DNA of 13,820 nt from an uncultured Collinsella sp. (GCA_900550815.1 URTW01000033.1:1-13820), one strand, 5' to 3'; counted from the first letter of the stretch, positions 1-8,304 are shown. Numbers and translations: made by a program. The notes: generated from the sequence alone by a model not told the origin.

Positions 1-1851
1 GTAACCCGGAGGGCTACCGATGAGCTTGGAGACCTCGAACTCGCTACCGAACTCGGACATGTCGAAGCTGATGAGCGCGTCCTTGCTGCCAAAGAGGTAC
101 TCGGCGAGCGTCTTGGCGAGCTCAGTCTTGCCCGTGCCGGTGGGGCCCAGGAAGATAAAGCTACCGCCGGGGCGACGCGGGTCCTTGAGCGGCGAGCGGC
201 TGCGGCGCACGGCCTTGGCGACGGCCTCGACGGCCTCGTCCTGGCCGATAATGCGGGTCTTGAGCACGCTTTCGGTCTGCAGCAGGCGACGGCTCTCGCT
301 CTCGGTGAGCGAGGAAACCGGCACGCCCGAAGTCACGGACACGATGTCGGCGATCTGAGAGACATCGATGGTGAGCGGGCTGGCGTCGAGCTCGGCCGTC
401 CAGGCGGCCTTGGCCTCGGCGAGCTCAATCTCGGCGGCCTTCTGCTGCTCGGTGATCTCGGCGGCCTTGTTCATGTCGTCGCTCTCGGTGGCCTCCTGCG
501 CGGCGGCCTTAAGCTCCTCTATGCGATGCTCAGCCTCGCGCACCGGCTCGGGCGCGCGATTCGCGGCGATGCGAGCGCGGGCACCGGCCTCGTCGATGAG
601 GTCGATGGCCTTATCGGGCAAGAAGCGATCCTGGATGTAGCGGTTGGAAAGATTCGCGGCGGCCTCGATAGCACCCTGCGTATAGCGCACATGGTGGTGC
701 TCCTCGTAGCGAGGCTTGAGCGCGGTCAGGATCTTGACCGTGTCCTCGACGCTCGGCTCCTCGACATCAATGGTCTGGAAGCGACGCTCGAAGGCCGGGT
801 CCTTGGTGAGATACTTGCGGAATTCCTCGGCCGTGGTGGCGCCGATAATCTGGAAGGCACCGCGCGCGAGCACCGGCTTGAGCATGGAGCTCGCGTCGAT
901 GGAGCCCTCGGCAGAACCGGCACCGATGATGGTGTGCATCTCGTCGATAAACAAGATGACGTCGTCGGCTTCGGTCGCCTCCTGGATCACGTTCTTGAGG
1001 CGCTCCTCAAACTCGCCGCGATACTTGGCGCCCGCCACGAGGCCCGGCAGGTCGAGCGTCCAGATATTCTGGTTCATGAGGTTCTCGGGCACGTTGCCGG
1101 CTGCAATCTGCTGAGCCAGGCCCTCGACGATGGCCGTCTTGCCCCCGCCGGGGTCGCCCAGAATGAGCGGGTTGTTCTTGGTGCGGCGCGAAAGAATTTC
1201 CAACATACGCTGGACTTCCTTTTCGCGACCAATTACAGGGTCGAGCTCGCCATCGCGCGCCTTCTGCGTGAGGTTGGTCGCGAACTGCTTAAGCGTATCG
1301 GTGCCATTCCCCTTTTGCTGAGAGGCATCCGAGCCGCTAAAGAACGGCAGGCCCGCACCGGGACGACCAGCGCCAGCGCCAGCGAGCGGACGCTTCTTGT
1401 CCTGATCCTTGGCAGTGAGCTTTTCGATGGCCTTTTTAATGGAAGCAGACGACACGCCCAGGCGCATGAGGATGTCCATGGCCATGCCGTTGCCCTCTTC
1501 GACGATGCCGATCAGCAAGTGCTCGGTCGAAACGTAGGTCTGGTTGTTCTCGCGTGCCACGCGGAAGGAGCGCTCCATCACGCTGATGACGAGCGGCGTA
1601 AAGGCGAGCTTGGCAGCCTCGGTCTCCTCGCTGGGCTCGGGAACCGTGGTCTGGACCTCTTTGAGGGTATCCATGATGTCATCATAGGAGATGTCGAGCG
1701 AACGCAGCGCCTCGGCGGCAATGCCCTCGTCCTCCTTGGCAAGCGCGAGCAGCAGGTGCTCGGTGCCCACCTTATTTGAATGAAGATCGAGCGCTTCTTG
1801 CTTGGCCATGGACATGACCTTACGCGCACGATCGGTAAAACGGTCTAACAT
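1..1851 (-). CDS. clpC: ATP-dependent Clp protease ATPase subunit ClpC (5' part, runs off window)
   Basis: AAA+ unfoldase that feeds substrates to the ClpP peptidase in the cytoplasm. The window holds the first 617 codons; the open frame ends at the left edge in LIGSPPGY, so the rest of the second ATPase domain is missing. Visible order: Clp N-domain double repeat (about residues 1-145, starting [12 protein letters not shown]); a Gly/Ala/Pro linker near 150-175; AAA domain 1 with Walker A GDPGGGKT (K238) and Walker [12 protein letters not shown]; a charged coiled segment near 440-485 typical of the ClpC middle/UVR region; AAA domain 2 with Walker A GPTGTGKT (K575). The start ATG at 1851 has AGAGGA about 7 nt upstream. 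The first Walker A differs from the usual GEPGVGKT (E to D, V to G) but keeps the essential residues. ClpB is unlikely because the N-domain and short middle region fit ClpC. Identification is very secure. Confidence 0.97.
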   Translation of the reverse strand, partial: MLDRFTDRARKVMSMAKQEALDLHSNKVGTEHLLLALAKEDEGIAAEALRSLDISYDDIMDTLKEVQTTVPEPSEETEAAKLAFTPLVISVMERSFRVARENNQTYVSTEHLLIGIVEEGNGMAMDILMRLGVSSASIKKAIEKLTAKDQDKKRPLAGAGAGRPGAGLPFFSGSDASQQKGNGTDTLKQFATNLTQKARDGELDPVIGREKEVQRMLEILSRRTKNNPLILGDPGGGKTAIVEGLAQQIAAGNVPENLMNQNIWTLDLPGLVAGAKYRGEFEERLKNVIQEATEADDVILFIDEMHTIIGAGSAEGSIDASSMLKPVLARGAFQIIGATTAEEFRKYLTKDPAFERRFQTIDVEEPSVEDTVKILTALKPRYEEHHHVRYTQGAIEAAANLSNRYIQDRFLPDKAIDLIDEAGARARIAANRAPEPVREAEHRIEELKAAAQEATESDDMNKAAEITEQQKAAEIELAEAKAAWTAELDASPLTIDVSQIADIVSVTSGVPVSSLTESESRRLLQTESVLKTRIIGQDEAVEAVAKAVRRSRSPLKDPRRPGGSFIFLGPTGTGKTELAKTLAEYLFGSKDALISFDMSEFGSEFEVSKLIGSPPGY

Positions 1852-1888
1852 GCTAGTTCCTCTTAGACGAGCTAGTTTTTTCAAACGC

Positions 1889-1914
1889 AAAGCGCCGCCC
1901 CGCGGCAGCGCTTT
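1889..1914 (-). terminator. Hairpin between tetR and clpC (terminator or clpC leader stem)
   Basis: AAAGCGC (1889-1895) pairs with GCGCTTT (1908-1914) and GCC with GGC, around a 4-nt loop. In minus-strand RNA the one mismatch becomes a G-U pair. The minus-strand continuation is only an interrupted T-run (TTT GCG TTT), so this is a weak intrinsic terminator for tetR. A TATACT box lies at 1934-1939 (minus strand) without a good -35. If that is the clpC promoter, the hairpin sits in the clpC 5' leader instead. The rest of 1915-2048 shows only GC-rich sequence with no recognisable gene. Confidence 0.4.
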
Positions 1915-2048
1915 GGTCTCTTTACCCATATGGAGTATATGTTAACAGCTGGAGGAATATCTATAAACCCGGCTCACATGAATGCAGGTTATGACCGCAT
2001 CGCGGGACTCACCGCGCGATGCGCGACGGGCGCCCCGCAAGAGAAACC

Positions 2049-2738
2049 CTAGACGTCTTTCACCACGTCGGGACTCGTCGCACGCGATGCGCGATAGGCA
2101 TCGGCCTCCTTGGAGACGCGTTCGAGCAGCTCGGATGTATCGACGCCCTCGACTTGCGCGACCGTTTCAACCGTCTGCATGGCGACCGCCCTCAGGTACG
2201 CGCACGCGCTGTCCCCCAGCTGCTCGAGGTCTATCTCCTCGCCGCCCTCCCGGGCAAAGCCGACCGCCATCACAAAGCCCATGATGCCCGAGACCAGAAA
2301 GCCCACCGCAAAGCTCGAATCTGCCTTGAGCTCTTCTCCGTCGGGGTGGACGATCTCTCTCACGCGGTCGATGATGATCGTATGGATGCCCTGCTCGACC
2401 TGCTCGGCGGCACCCGCCCTCATGGTGATGACGATGCGCCGCAGCAGGCAGCGGACGTCGCGCCGGTCGAACGCCGAAAGGTCGCCCTCGCTCGAAAAAT
2501 GCCAGAGGGCATCGGTGATGAGCTCGTTATCCTGCAGCAGCTGGGCTATGGCGATGGCGACGAGTTCATCGAAATCGTGAAAATAGTAGTAAAACGTTCC
2601 GCGATTGCACTGGGCGGCGCGGGTCACCTCGCCAACCGACAGCTCGAAGATGCTGTTGTTCTCGATGAGCTCCCAAAACGCCTCGATGATACGGGTGCGT
2701 GCATCGGGCGCATCGGCGTCCTTACGCGGTCTCGCCAT
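2049..2738 (-). CDS. TetR/AcrR-family transcriptional regulator
   Basis: Predicted dimeric DNA-binding repressor of 229 residues. The N-terminal TetR_N domain spans about residues 10-60: an ARTRIIEAFWELIE first helix, then the helix-turn-helix VGEVTRAAQCNRGTFYYYFHDFDEL. The C-terminal two-thirds is a divergent helical ligand-binding and dimerisation domain containing a hydrophobic stretch (FAVGFLVSGIMGFVMAVGFA), which could line a pocket for an acyl or CoA-type ligand; that last point is inference. I chose ATG at 2738 (MARPRK, typical for the family) over the in-frame GTG at 2747; both have GG-rich upstream sequence. The start overlaps the end of the activase gene by 17 nt, so the two are almost certainly co-transcribed and translationally coupled. 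The 21-bp palindrome in front of the activase is the likely operator, implying autoregulation. The ligand is unknown. Confidence 0.9.
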   Translation of the reverse strand: MARPRKDADAPDARTRIIEAFWELIENNSIFELSVGEVTRAAQCNRGTFYYYFHDFDELVAIAIAQLLQDNELITDALWHFSSEGDLSAFDRRDVRCLLRRIVITMRAGAAEQVEQGIHTIIIDRVREIVHPDGEELKADSSFAVGFLVSGIMGFVMAVGFAREGGEEIDLEQLGDSACAYLRAVAMQTVETVAQVEGVDTSELLERVSKEADAYRASRATSPDVVKDV

Positions 2739-5700
2739 GCGCCTCACCGCACCCCTGCGCCTTGGCGTTCATGATGAGCATCTGAAGACGGTTCTCCACG
2801 TTGGCGAAGCTCACGTCGGGATCGTAGTCGAGCGGCAGGAACTGCGCCGTGGGATACTGCTCCTTGAGCGCATGGATGAGCCCGCGCCCCACGACATGGT
2901 TGGGCAGACACCCGAACGGCTGCAGGATCACGAAGTTGCGGCAGCCGCGCTTGGCGTGCTCGAGGATCTCCGCCGGAATCAGCACGCCCTCGCCCGCATC
3001 GAACGTATGGTGCAGGATCTTATCGCTCGCGCGCACGAGCTCGGGCATGCGCGTCGGCGGCTCGTAGAGCGGGCTCGCCGCGCCCAGGCGGTCGCAACGG
3101 TCGTGCGCGAGCTCGAACAGGTTGTCCGCCGTGGCGTACCAGGCCTTTTCGGGCAGCGACAGGTCGACGTGGAACTCGCGCGACTGCGCATGCTTGTAGA
3201 AATAGGTCTTGCGGATCACGTCGGTCATGCGCGCCTCGATGACCTCGAGCCCGTTGTCCTCGAGGTAGCGCTCGATCTCGTGGTTGGCGCCGAGATGGAA
3301 ATTGAGCAGGTACTCGCCCACGATGAGAACGGTCGGATGCGGGTTCGAGCGGTCGTACGGAACGGCGTCCATGATCGCAAGCGCGCGTTTGAAGCCCGTC
3401 GCCTGGCCTCTCAGCCCCGAGCGCTCCATGCCCTCGATAACCTCATCGAGCGCGCGGTCGAACGCAGCGTCCGCCGCGCCCTTCTCGAGCTCATAGGGAC
3501 GGCTGCGCCTCCGCATGGCCTCGAGGGCATCGATCATGGGAAGACCGTAGGCGATCTGGATGCTCGGGCCAAGGCCGAGCTTGAAGCCCGGATGCGCATT
3601 GTGGGCATCGACGTCGTCGTTGGTGAGCACCGGGACATAGTCGTATCCCGCGTCGTCGAGCGCGCGGCGCAGCAGGGGCATGTAGTGCGTCAGGCGGCAG
3701 TCGCCGATATACTTGCCAGTCACCACGGCGACGTCGTGCGGGTCGTACTTACCGCTCTTGAGTGCCGCGAGCGCCTCGCCGATCACGATTTGCGCGGGGA
3801 AGCAGATGTCGTTGTGCACATAGCGTTTGCCCAGGCGGATGGCATCCTCGCGCCCGATATCAAGGGCCTCGGCGCGCACGCCCTGATTGCGCATCGCCGC
3901 GGTCATGAGCCTGCAGAACGCATGGGAGGTGTTGGGGACCAGCGCGATCTTGTCGTGCCGGTCGCGCTTGGTGTACTTGACCTTATACGGGTCGTCGAGC
4001 GGATGGACCGCGTGCACCCGGGCGCCCTCGGCACGCTCCTCCGCGCGACGACGGTTGACCGGCTCGATAAACGAACGCACGCGAATGCCCATGGGACCGG
4101 CGACGTCGCTCTCATCGAGCGTGATCATCATCGGAACCTTGGAGCCCATCTCGCCCATCATGCGCGCGATCTCGTCGGTGAGATACGCATCGTGGCCGCA
4201 GCCGAAGCTGCCCATCTGCACGAGCTCGAGCTCGGGCGTCGATGCGACGATGACCGCGCACGACAGCATGCGCGCATGGTAGTTGTTCACGATGTCGATG
4301 CGGCTGTTGGAAAGATCGACGTTGCAGACCCCCGGCACCGCATCGGGCGTCAGCACGGGGATGCCGCGCTCAGAGAAGAGCTTGGGCAGCCCGTGGTTGA
4401 CCAGCGGGTCGTTGTGGTACGGGCGCGAAGCGATCACCACCGCGTAGCCGCCGTCCTCGCGCACGTTCTCGAGCACCTGCCTGCCGCGCAGCTGCAGCTG
4501 GTTCTCAAACGTCTCCTGCGCGCGGTCCGCCTGCTCGGTCGCCTTGGCAACCAGGTCGGCATCGATATCGAAGGTCTCCTTGCCCCACGCCTTGAGCTGG
4601 CGGTTTCGGTCGCCCTCGTCGTACCAGTGGAACAGCGGCGTATCGAACGGAACGCCGAAACGCTCCTCCGGGTTATCGGAATTGCGCATCACGTAGGGGT
4701 ATCCCTTTACGACGGCGCACATCCACTCGCTGGTAGAGGCGGTGTTTTCGGTGGGCACCGTCGTGATGATGGGCATGAAGATGCGGTCGACGCCGGCGTC
4801 GACGAGATTGCGGATGTGCCCGTGGACGAGCTTGGCCGGGAAGCACACGGTGTCGGATGTGACGTGCGCCAGACCGCGCTCGTACATCGCCTTGGTGCTG
4901 CGTCCCGAGACGCGCACCTTAAAGCCGAGCGTGCTGAAGAACGTCGACCAGAACGGCATGGTGTCCCAGAACTCGAGCACACGGGGAATGCCGATCGTGA
5001 CATCGCGCCCCCCGCAGACGGGAACCGTGGGGTACGACTCGAACAGCAGCTTCTCGCGGTCGACAAAGAGATTGGGGGCAGCCGCGGTCCGGTCGCGCCC
5101 CGTGCCGGGTGCCTGTGCCTCGCAAGCACCCTGCGGACGCAGCTCCTCCGCCGCGGGAACCTCGCGCACGAGCTCATCCCATGAGATGGCGCCGCCGCGC
5201 GGGCAGCGATTGCCCGTGACGTAAAGCGAGCCGTCGCCAAATGCCACGACCGCGCGCTGGCAGCGGTTGTTGCACCGACGGCAGGTAACGCCGCCGAACT
5301 CGCGATGCTCGAAGCGCTCCACGGCATCGAGCCCGATAAACGACGTGCCGGCGTCGCCCTTGCGGCATTCCTCGCGCGCGAGCAGGGCGATACCGATAGC
5401 GCCCATCAGCCCCGGGTGGGGCGCACGCGTGACGGGTTTGCCCAGATACTGCTCGAATGCGCGCAGCACCGCGTCGTTTCGGAACGTGCCGCCCTGGCCG
5501 ACGCCTATGGCGCCCAGACGGCTGAGTTTAGAATCGTGAATGACCTTGGTGAACACGTTCTCGATAATCGAACGGCAGAGACCGGCCATGATGTCGCCCG
5601 GACCCTTACCGCGCCGCTGCTCGGAAACGACGCTGCTGTTCATGAACACCGTGCAGCGGCTGCCGAGAACGGCGGGGGCTTTGGACGAAAATGCCTCGGT

Positions 5701-7161
5701 CGCGATATCCTCAACGGCTATTCCGAGGTTTTTGGCAAAACCCTCGAGGAACGAGCCGCAGCCCGCAGAGCACGCCTCGTTGACGACGATATCGGTCAGC
5801 ACGCCGTGGTTGAGCCAGATGGCCTTCATATCCTGTCCGCCGATGTCGAGCACGAAGGTCGCATCGGGAACGCATGCGCACGCGGCGCGGGCGTGCGCGA
5901 CCGTCTCGACCGTATGGTAGTCGGCGTGGAACGCGCGCGCGAAAAGCTCCTCGCCGTATCCCGTGGTGCCCACGGCATCGATCGCAAGCGTGACTCCCGC
6001 TGTCTCCCAGCGGTTCTTCAAGCTGACAAGACCCTGTTGGGCGACGTCGAGCGGTCTGCCGTTATTAGACGCGTAGAACGAATCGACAAGCTCACCCGCC
6101 TCATCGACCAGGGCGAACTTGGTCGTCGTGCTCCCCGAATCGATACCGAGCGCCACACGCACCGTCTCTCCGGGCGCATACGCATCCGGACCCTTTGCCG
6201 GCGTCTCTTTGCCATGGCGTGCCGTAAAATCCGCCTGCTCGGCAGGTGTGGCAAAAAAGGGCTGGGCAAGACGTCCCTCCCCGCTTGCGGGCGCGACCGT
6301 CTCGAGCTTATCCAGCCGGACAAAAGCGTCGGGAAGGTCGATCGGTTGGGACGATGCGAACATGTCGGTCAGCGACAGGGCGGCACCGCGCGCGACCATG
6401 ATCTGCGGATCGCGCGGGACGATAACCTGATCGTCCGATAGATTCAGTTGCTCCCGGAACACGCGGACCAGTGTGGGGTTGTAGGCGAGCGTACCGCCCT
6501 CGAAGATTACCGGCGGCTCGATGTCGATACCCTGGGCCAGACCGCCGATCGTTTGGCGGGCGACCGCGTGAAGCGCCGAAAGCGCCAGGTCGGTGGCAGG
6601 AAGGCCCGCGTTGAGCAGCGGCTGGAGAGCGGGCTTTGCGTACACGCCGCAGCGGCCCGAGACCTCGTGGACGGTCGTTCCCCGGCTTGCGAGCTGCTCG
6701 AACTCGCCCGATTCGGTGCCGACCCCCATGAGCTTTGCCATCTCGTCGATAAATGCACCGGTACCGCCTGCGCACGAGCCGTTCATGCGCATGTCGGCAA
6801 CCTCGATGTCTCCCTTATCGTTGGTGCGGAAGAAGATCATCTTGGCGTCTTGGCCGCCCAGCTCGATGGCGCAGCGCGTCTGCGGATAGAACCTGCTGAT
6901 CGCGAGCGCGTTGGCGACCACCTCCTGAACGTACGAGGCGCCCAGCGCGGTCGCGATATCGCGCGCACCCGAGCCGGTCACCGCAACGCGCAGCGACTCA
7001 TGGGGAAAGCGCTCGGCGAGCTCGCCGAGCATGGCGCGCACGCTCGCTGTCTGACACGCCCCGTGGCGGCGATATCCCCACCACGCCTCGGTCATATCCT
7101 CGTGCATCGCGTAAACTTTGGTCGTCGTCGACCCTACGTCCAGTCCTACTAGCAACGCCAT
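2722..7161 (-). CDS. Giant 2-hydroxyacyl-CoA dehydratase activase-related protein (two ASKHA ATPase domains plus DUF2229/HgdD-like region)
   Basis: A 1479-residue protein of the 'acyl-CoA dehydratase activase-related' family. Two BcrAD/BadFG ATPase domains lie in tandem: domain 1 at about 3-260 (VGLDVGSTTTK; ELGGQDAK) and domain 2 at about 334-590 (LGIDSGSTTTK; DIGGQDMK). Each carries the cysteine pair that in HgdC-type activases holds a [4Fe-4S] cluster at the dimer interface: C130/C171 and C464/C503. A cysteine cluster follows (C627, C630, C634, C653). A DUF2229-like part and an HgdD-like part come next, with repeated D-x(0,1)-[IV]-C-F-P-A motifs (C773 and C1120) and SFGCGHD (C988). By family, the activase hydrolyses ATP to drive one-electron reduction of a partner enzyme; the true substrate of the giant form is not established and no separate dehydratase subunits are visible here. 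Start ATG at 7161 has GGAG about 5 nt upstream. It leads an operon with tetR. Confidence 0.9.
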   Translation of the reverse strand: MALLVGLDVGSTTTKVYAMHEDMTEAWWGYRRHGACQTASVRAMLGELAERFPHESLRVAVTGSGARDIATALGASYVQEVVANALAISRFYPQTRCAIELGGQDAKMIFFRTNDKGDIEVADMRMNGSCAGGTGAFIDEMAKLMGVGTESGEFEQLASRGTTVHEVSGRCGVYAKPALQPLLNAGLPATDLALSALHAVARQTIGGLAQGIDIEPPVIFEGGTLAYNPTLVRVFREQLNLSDDQVIVPRDPQIMVARGAALSLTDMFASSQPIDLPDAFVRLDKLETVAPASGEGRLAQPFFATPAEQADFTARHGKETPAKGPDAYAPGETVRVALGIDSGSTTTKFALVDEAGELVDSFYASNNGRPLDVAQQGLVSLKNRWETAGVTLAIDAVGTTGYGEELFARAFHADYHTVETVAHARAACACVPDATFVLDIGGQDMKAIWLNHGVLTDIVVNEACSAGCGSFLEGFAKNLGIAVEDIATEAFSSKAPAVLGSRCTVFMNSSVVSEQRRGKGPGDIMAGLCRSIIENVFTKVIHDSKLSRLGAIGVGQGGTFRNDAVLRAFEQYLGKPVTRAPHPGLMGAIGIALLAREECRKGDAGTSFIGLDAVERFEHREFGGVTCRRCNNRCQRAVVAFGDGSLYVTGNRCPRGGAISWDELVREVPAAEELRPQGACEAQAPGTGRDRTAAAPNLFVDREKLLFESYPTVPVCGGRDVTIGIPRVLEFWDTMPFWSTFFSTLGFKVRVSGRSTKAMYERGLAHVTSDTVCFPAKLVHGHIRNLVDAGVDRIFMPIITTVPTENTASTSEWMCAVVKGYPYVMRNSDNPEERFGVPFDTPLFHWYDEGDRNRQLKAWGKETFDIDADLVAKATEQADRAQETFENQLQLRGRQVLENVREDGGYAVVIASRPYHNDPLVNHGLPKLFSERGIPVLTPDAVPGVCNVDLSNSRIDIVNNYHARMLSCAVIVASTPELELVQMGSFGCGHDAYLTDEIARMMGEMGSKVPMMITLDESDVAGPMGIRVRSFIEPVNRRRAEERAEGARVHAVHPLDDPYKVKYTKRDRHDKIALVPNTSHAFCRLMTAAMRNQGVRAEALDIGREDAIRLGKRYVHNDICFPAQIVIGEALAALKSGKYDPHDVAVVTGKYIGDCRLTHYMPLLRRALDDAGYDYVPVLTNDDVDAHNAHPGFKLGLGPSIQIAYGLPMIDALEAMRRRSRPYELEKGAADAAFDRALDEVIEGMERSGLRGQATGFKRALAIMDAVPYDRSNPHPTVLIVGEYLLNFHLGANHEIERYLEDNGLEVIEARMTDVIRKTYFYKHAQSREFHVDLSLPEKAWYATADNLFELAHDRCDRLGAASPLYEPPTRMPELVRASDKILHHTFDAGEGVLIPAEILEHAKRGCRNFVILQPFGCLPNHVVGRGLIHALKEQYPTAQFLPLDYDPDVSFANVENRLQMLIMNAKAQGCGEAHGETA

Positions 7162-7210
7162 AATGCTCCGTCTCTCGCATTTTTCCCGCTAGAGATATAC
7201 CACTCTACGT

Positions 7211-7231
7211 AATACAACAGACTGTTGTATT
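7211..7231. promoter_or_regulatory. Perfect 21-bp palindrome, probable TetR operator of the activase-tetR operon
   Basis: AATACAACAG (7211-7220), a single central base, then CTGTTGTATT (7222-7231): both 10-bp arms match perfectly. It lies 50 nt upstream of the activase start. A TATATC box on the minus strand (7194-7199) is a possible -10, which would place the palindrome over or next to the -35 region. Position, length and symmetry fit a TetR-dimer operator. That the tetR gene downstream binds it is inference. Confidence 0.75.
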
Positions 7232-7243
7232 TAAACTCCGTAT

Positions 7244-7276
7244 AAAAAGCGGCTGCCGAAACGCTTCAGCAGCCGC
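7244..7276 (-). terminator. Rho-independent terminator downstream of the DUF2798 gene
   Basis: GCGGCTGC (7249-7256) pairs with GCAGCCGC (7269-7276), extended inward by GAA/TTC with a 4-nt loop. On the minus strand the stem is followed immediately by TTTTTA (7244-7248). This strong signal ends transcription coming from the DUF2798 gene and insulates the activase operon promoter. Confidence 0.85.
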
Positions 7277-7388
7277 CGAATGCACCAACAGATTGTTCTG
7301 CGCGCTAGCACGTCGGGCAACGGAGCAGCACGGGCCCTCCGGTCATGCGCACCGCTCACGCCCGCGATGTCGCCGAGAGAGCTATCCA

Positions 7389-7440
7389 CGCTTAGGGCTC
7401 CAACCAAGCAAGTCGCCCGCGCTCAGCAGATCCCTAAGCG
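7389..7440. repeat. 9-bp inverted repeat in the 3' region of the DUF2798 gene
   Basis: CGCTTAGGG (7389-7397) is the exact reverse complement of CCCTAAGCG (7432-7440), with a 34-nt spacer. It ends just before the DUF2798 stop codon (7443) and lies upstream of the terminator, so it would form a stem in the 3' UTR. I see no gene in 7277-7442 and assign no function. Confidence 0.4.
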
Positions 7441-7442
7441 AG

Positions 7443-7991
7443 CTACTCGCACTCAGGAGCCATAGCCTGCTCCAAGAGCTCGGCATGCTCCTCCTCGAAA
7501 ACCGTCCCCACAGGGAAGGCGCGACGGAAGACGAAGCGGGAAATCGGACCGGCTACCAAAAGGTTCCACGGCAGCGCCATCACAAAATTATGCGGGATGT
7601 TGATCATCCAGATCGCGGGCACGGAATACAGGTTCGCAAGGATGCCGCCGGGCATGTGCGTCAGACCCTCACAGGCACCGTACAGCGACATGATGATAAC
7701 CATGGGGACGACCATGCAGGAGCTGACGGCGAGCGTCATGGCAAGTGGCGAGCTCTTGCCCGGCGTGACCAAGTACTTAAAGGCGAAACCCTTGGCGAGC
7801 GGGCTGGCGACGAACCAGTCGCAGCACATGGCAAAAATGTAGGCAACGGGGAAGCCGAGCCACGCAGCGGCAACGACCTCGCCGTTGATGGCCCCGTGCT
7901 GCAGGGCAACGTTGTAGATGCTCATCCAGAGCACCATGCAAAAGCACATGATAAAGGTGAACAGCAGGCTCTCTCGTTTGTTGATAGGCAT
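7443..7991 (-). CDS. DUF2798-family integral membrane protein
   Basis: A predicted 182-residue membrane protein with four hydrophobic segments at about 8-30, 39-60, 82-105 and 124-150, arranged as two similar pairs. It begins MPINKRESLLFTFIMCFCMVLW, which fits the DUF2798 pattern, and ends in an acidic cytoplasmic-looking tail (FEEEHAELLEQAM). I chose the ATG at 7991 because the hydrophobic helix follows directly and AGAGGA lies about 11 nt upstream; an extension to 8051 would add sequence unlike the family. The biochemical function of DUF2798 is unknown. A strong terminator-like hairpin stands 45 nt in front of the start, so expression needs either a promoter squeezed between them or read-through. 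It is followed by its own terminator at 7244-7276. Confidence 0.82.
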   Translation of the reverse strand: MPINKRESLLFTFIMCFCMVLWMSIYNVALQHGAINGEVVAAAWLGFPVAYIFAMCCDWFVASPLAKGFAFKYLVTPGKSSPLAMTLAVSSCMVVPMVIIMSLYGACEGLTHMPGGILANLYSVPAIWMINIPHNFVMALPWNLLVAGPISRFVFRRAFPVGTVFEEEHAELLEQAMAPECE

Positions 7992-8035
7992 AAAGGGCAG
8001 ATTCCTCTCTGTGTTGTACCGCGGCGCCACGCAAC

Positions 8036-8085
8036 AAAAACGGGCGGGCAAGATGGAGCTGTTGGAACTTCATCTCGCCCGCCCG
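8036..8085 (-). terminator. Strong intrinsic terminator or leader attenuator in front of the DUF2798 gene
   Basis: CGGGCGGGC (8041-8049) pairs with GCCCGCCCG (8077-8085). The stem continues through a wobble pair into AGATG/CATCT and AG/CT, around a 9-nt loop. On the minus strand it runs straight into TTTTTG (8036-8040). It lies 217 nt downstream of the exporter stop and only 45 nt upstream of the DUF2798 start codon. It could end the exporter transcript or act as a conditional attenuator of the DUF2798 gene. Confidence 0.8.
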
Positions 8086-8130
8086 TGGTACGCGCGTCTG
8101 CGACTACTTATGTGGTGGAACCAGCCTAGC

Positions 8131-8150
8131 ACGAAACGCATGCGCTTCGT
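8131..8150. promoter_or_regulatory. 20-bp near-perfect palindrome, candidate operator
   Basis: ACGAAaCGCA followed by TGCGcTTCGT: nine of ten base pairs of the dyad match. On the minus strand it is followed directly by a TAGGCT box, a possible -10 for the DUF2798 transcript, with a weak TTACGA at -35 spacing. It is a plausible operator for an unidentified regulator; no cognate regulator lies next to it. Confidence 0.45.
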
Positions 8151-8201
8151 AAGCGTTGAGTTTATGAAGATGCAGGGCACCGATAATCCCCCGACCCCAT
8201 A

Positions 8202-8268
8202 AGTTGCGGTGGAATACGGACTGTTTTGACCCTTTAGGCAGCAATTCAGTCCCTATTTCACCGCAACT
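8202..8268. repeat. 22-bp imperfect inverted repeat (REP/MITE-like)
   Basis: The left arm 8202-8223 begins AGTTGCGGTG and ends GGACTG. The right arm 8247-8268 begins CAGTCC and ends CACCGCAACT. Twenty of the 22 positions pair, around a 23-nt loop. No T-run follows on either strand, so this is not a standard terminator. It sits directly next to a second inverted repeat. The pattern suggests a dispersed intergenic repeat. Confidence 0.6.
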
Positions 8269-8271
8269 CAT

Positions 8272-8304
8272 TTGGTGCAAAGTAACCTGTCTCCCTTGCA
8301 CCAA
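8272..8304. repeat. 9-bp perfect inverted repeat abutting the exporter stop codon (REP-like)
   Basis: TTGGTGCAA (8272-8280) and TTGCACCAA (8296-8304) are exact reverse complements around a 15-nt loop, and the last base touches the exporter stop codon at 8305. The loop carries a GGGAGACAGGTTACT-type sequence on the minus strand, a style I recall from dispersed repeats in Coriobacteriia. It may cap the exporter mRNA 3' end but has no U-tract. Confidence 0.55.

Noticed and set aside
526..1779. 417-codon plus-strand frame opposite clpC
   Set aside because: Antisense to well-conserved ClpC sequence; no family features.
1905..1930. Possible CtsR-type heat-shock box upstream of clpC
   Set aside because: The minus strand reads GGGTAAAGAGACCAAAG, but both half-sites have mismatches and the spacing is one base short of the CtsR consensus.
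2605..5184. 859-codon plus-strand open frame, and another at 5305-6441
   Set aside because: Both run antisense to the activase, whose domains and catalytic motifs are unmistakable. The translations are His/Arg/Val-rich and typical of shadow frames.
7777..8073. 98-codon minus-strand frame starting inside the 8041-8085 hairpin, as a leader peptide
   Set aside because: It overlaps the DUF2798 gene in another frame, has no clear ribosome binding site, and its Arg/His/Leu-rich translation looks like a shadow.
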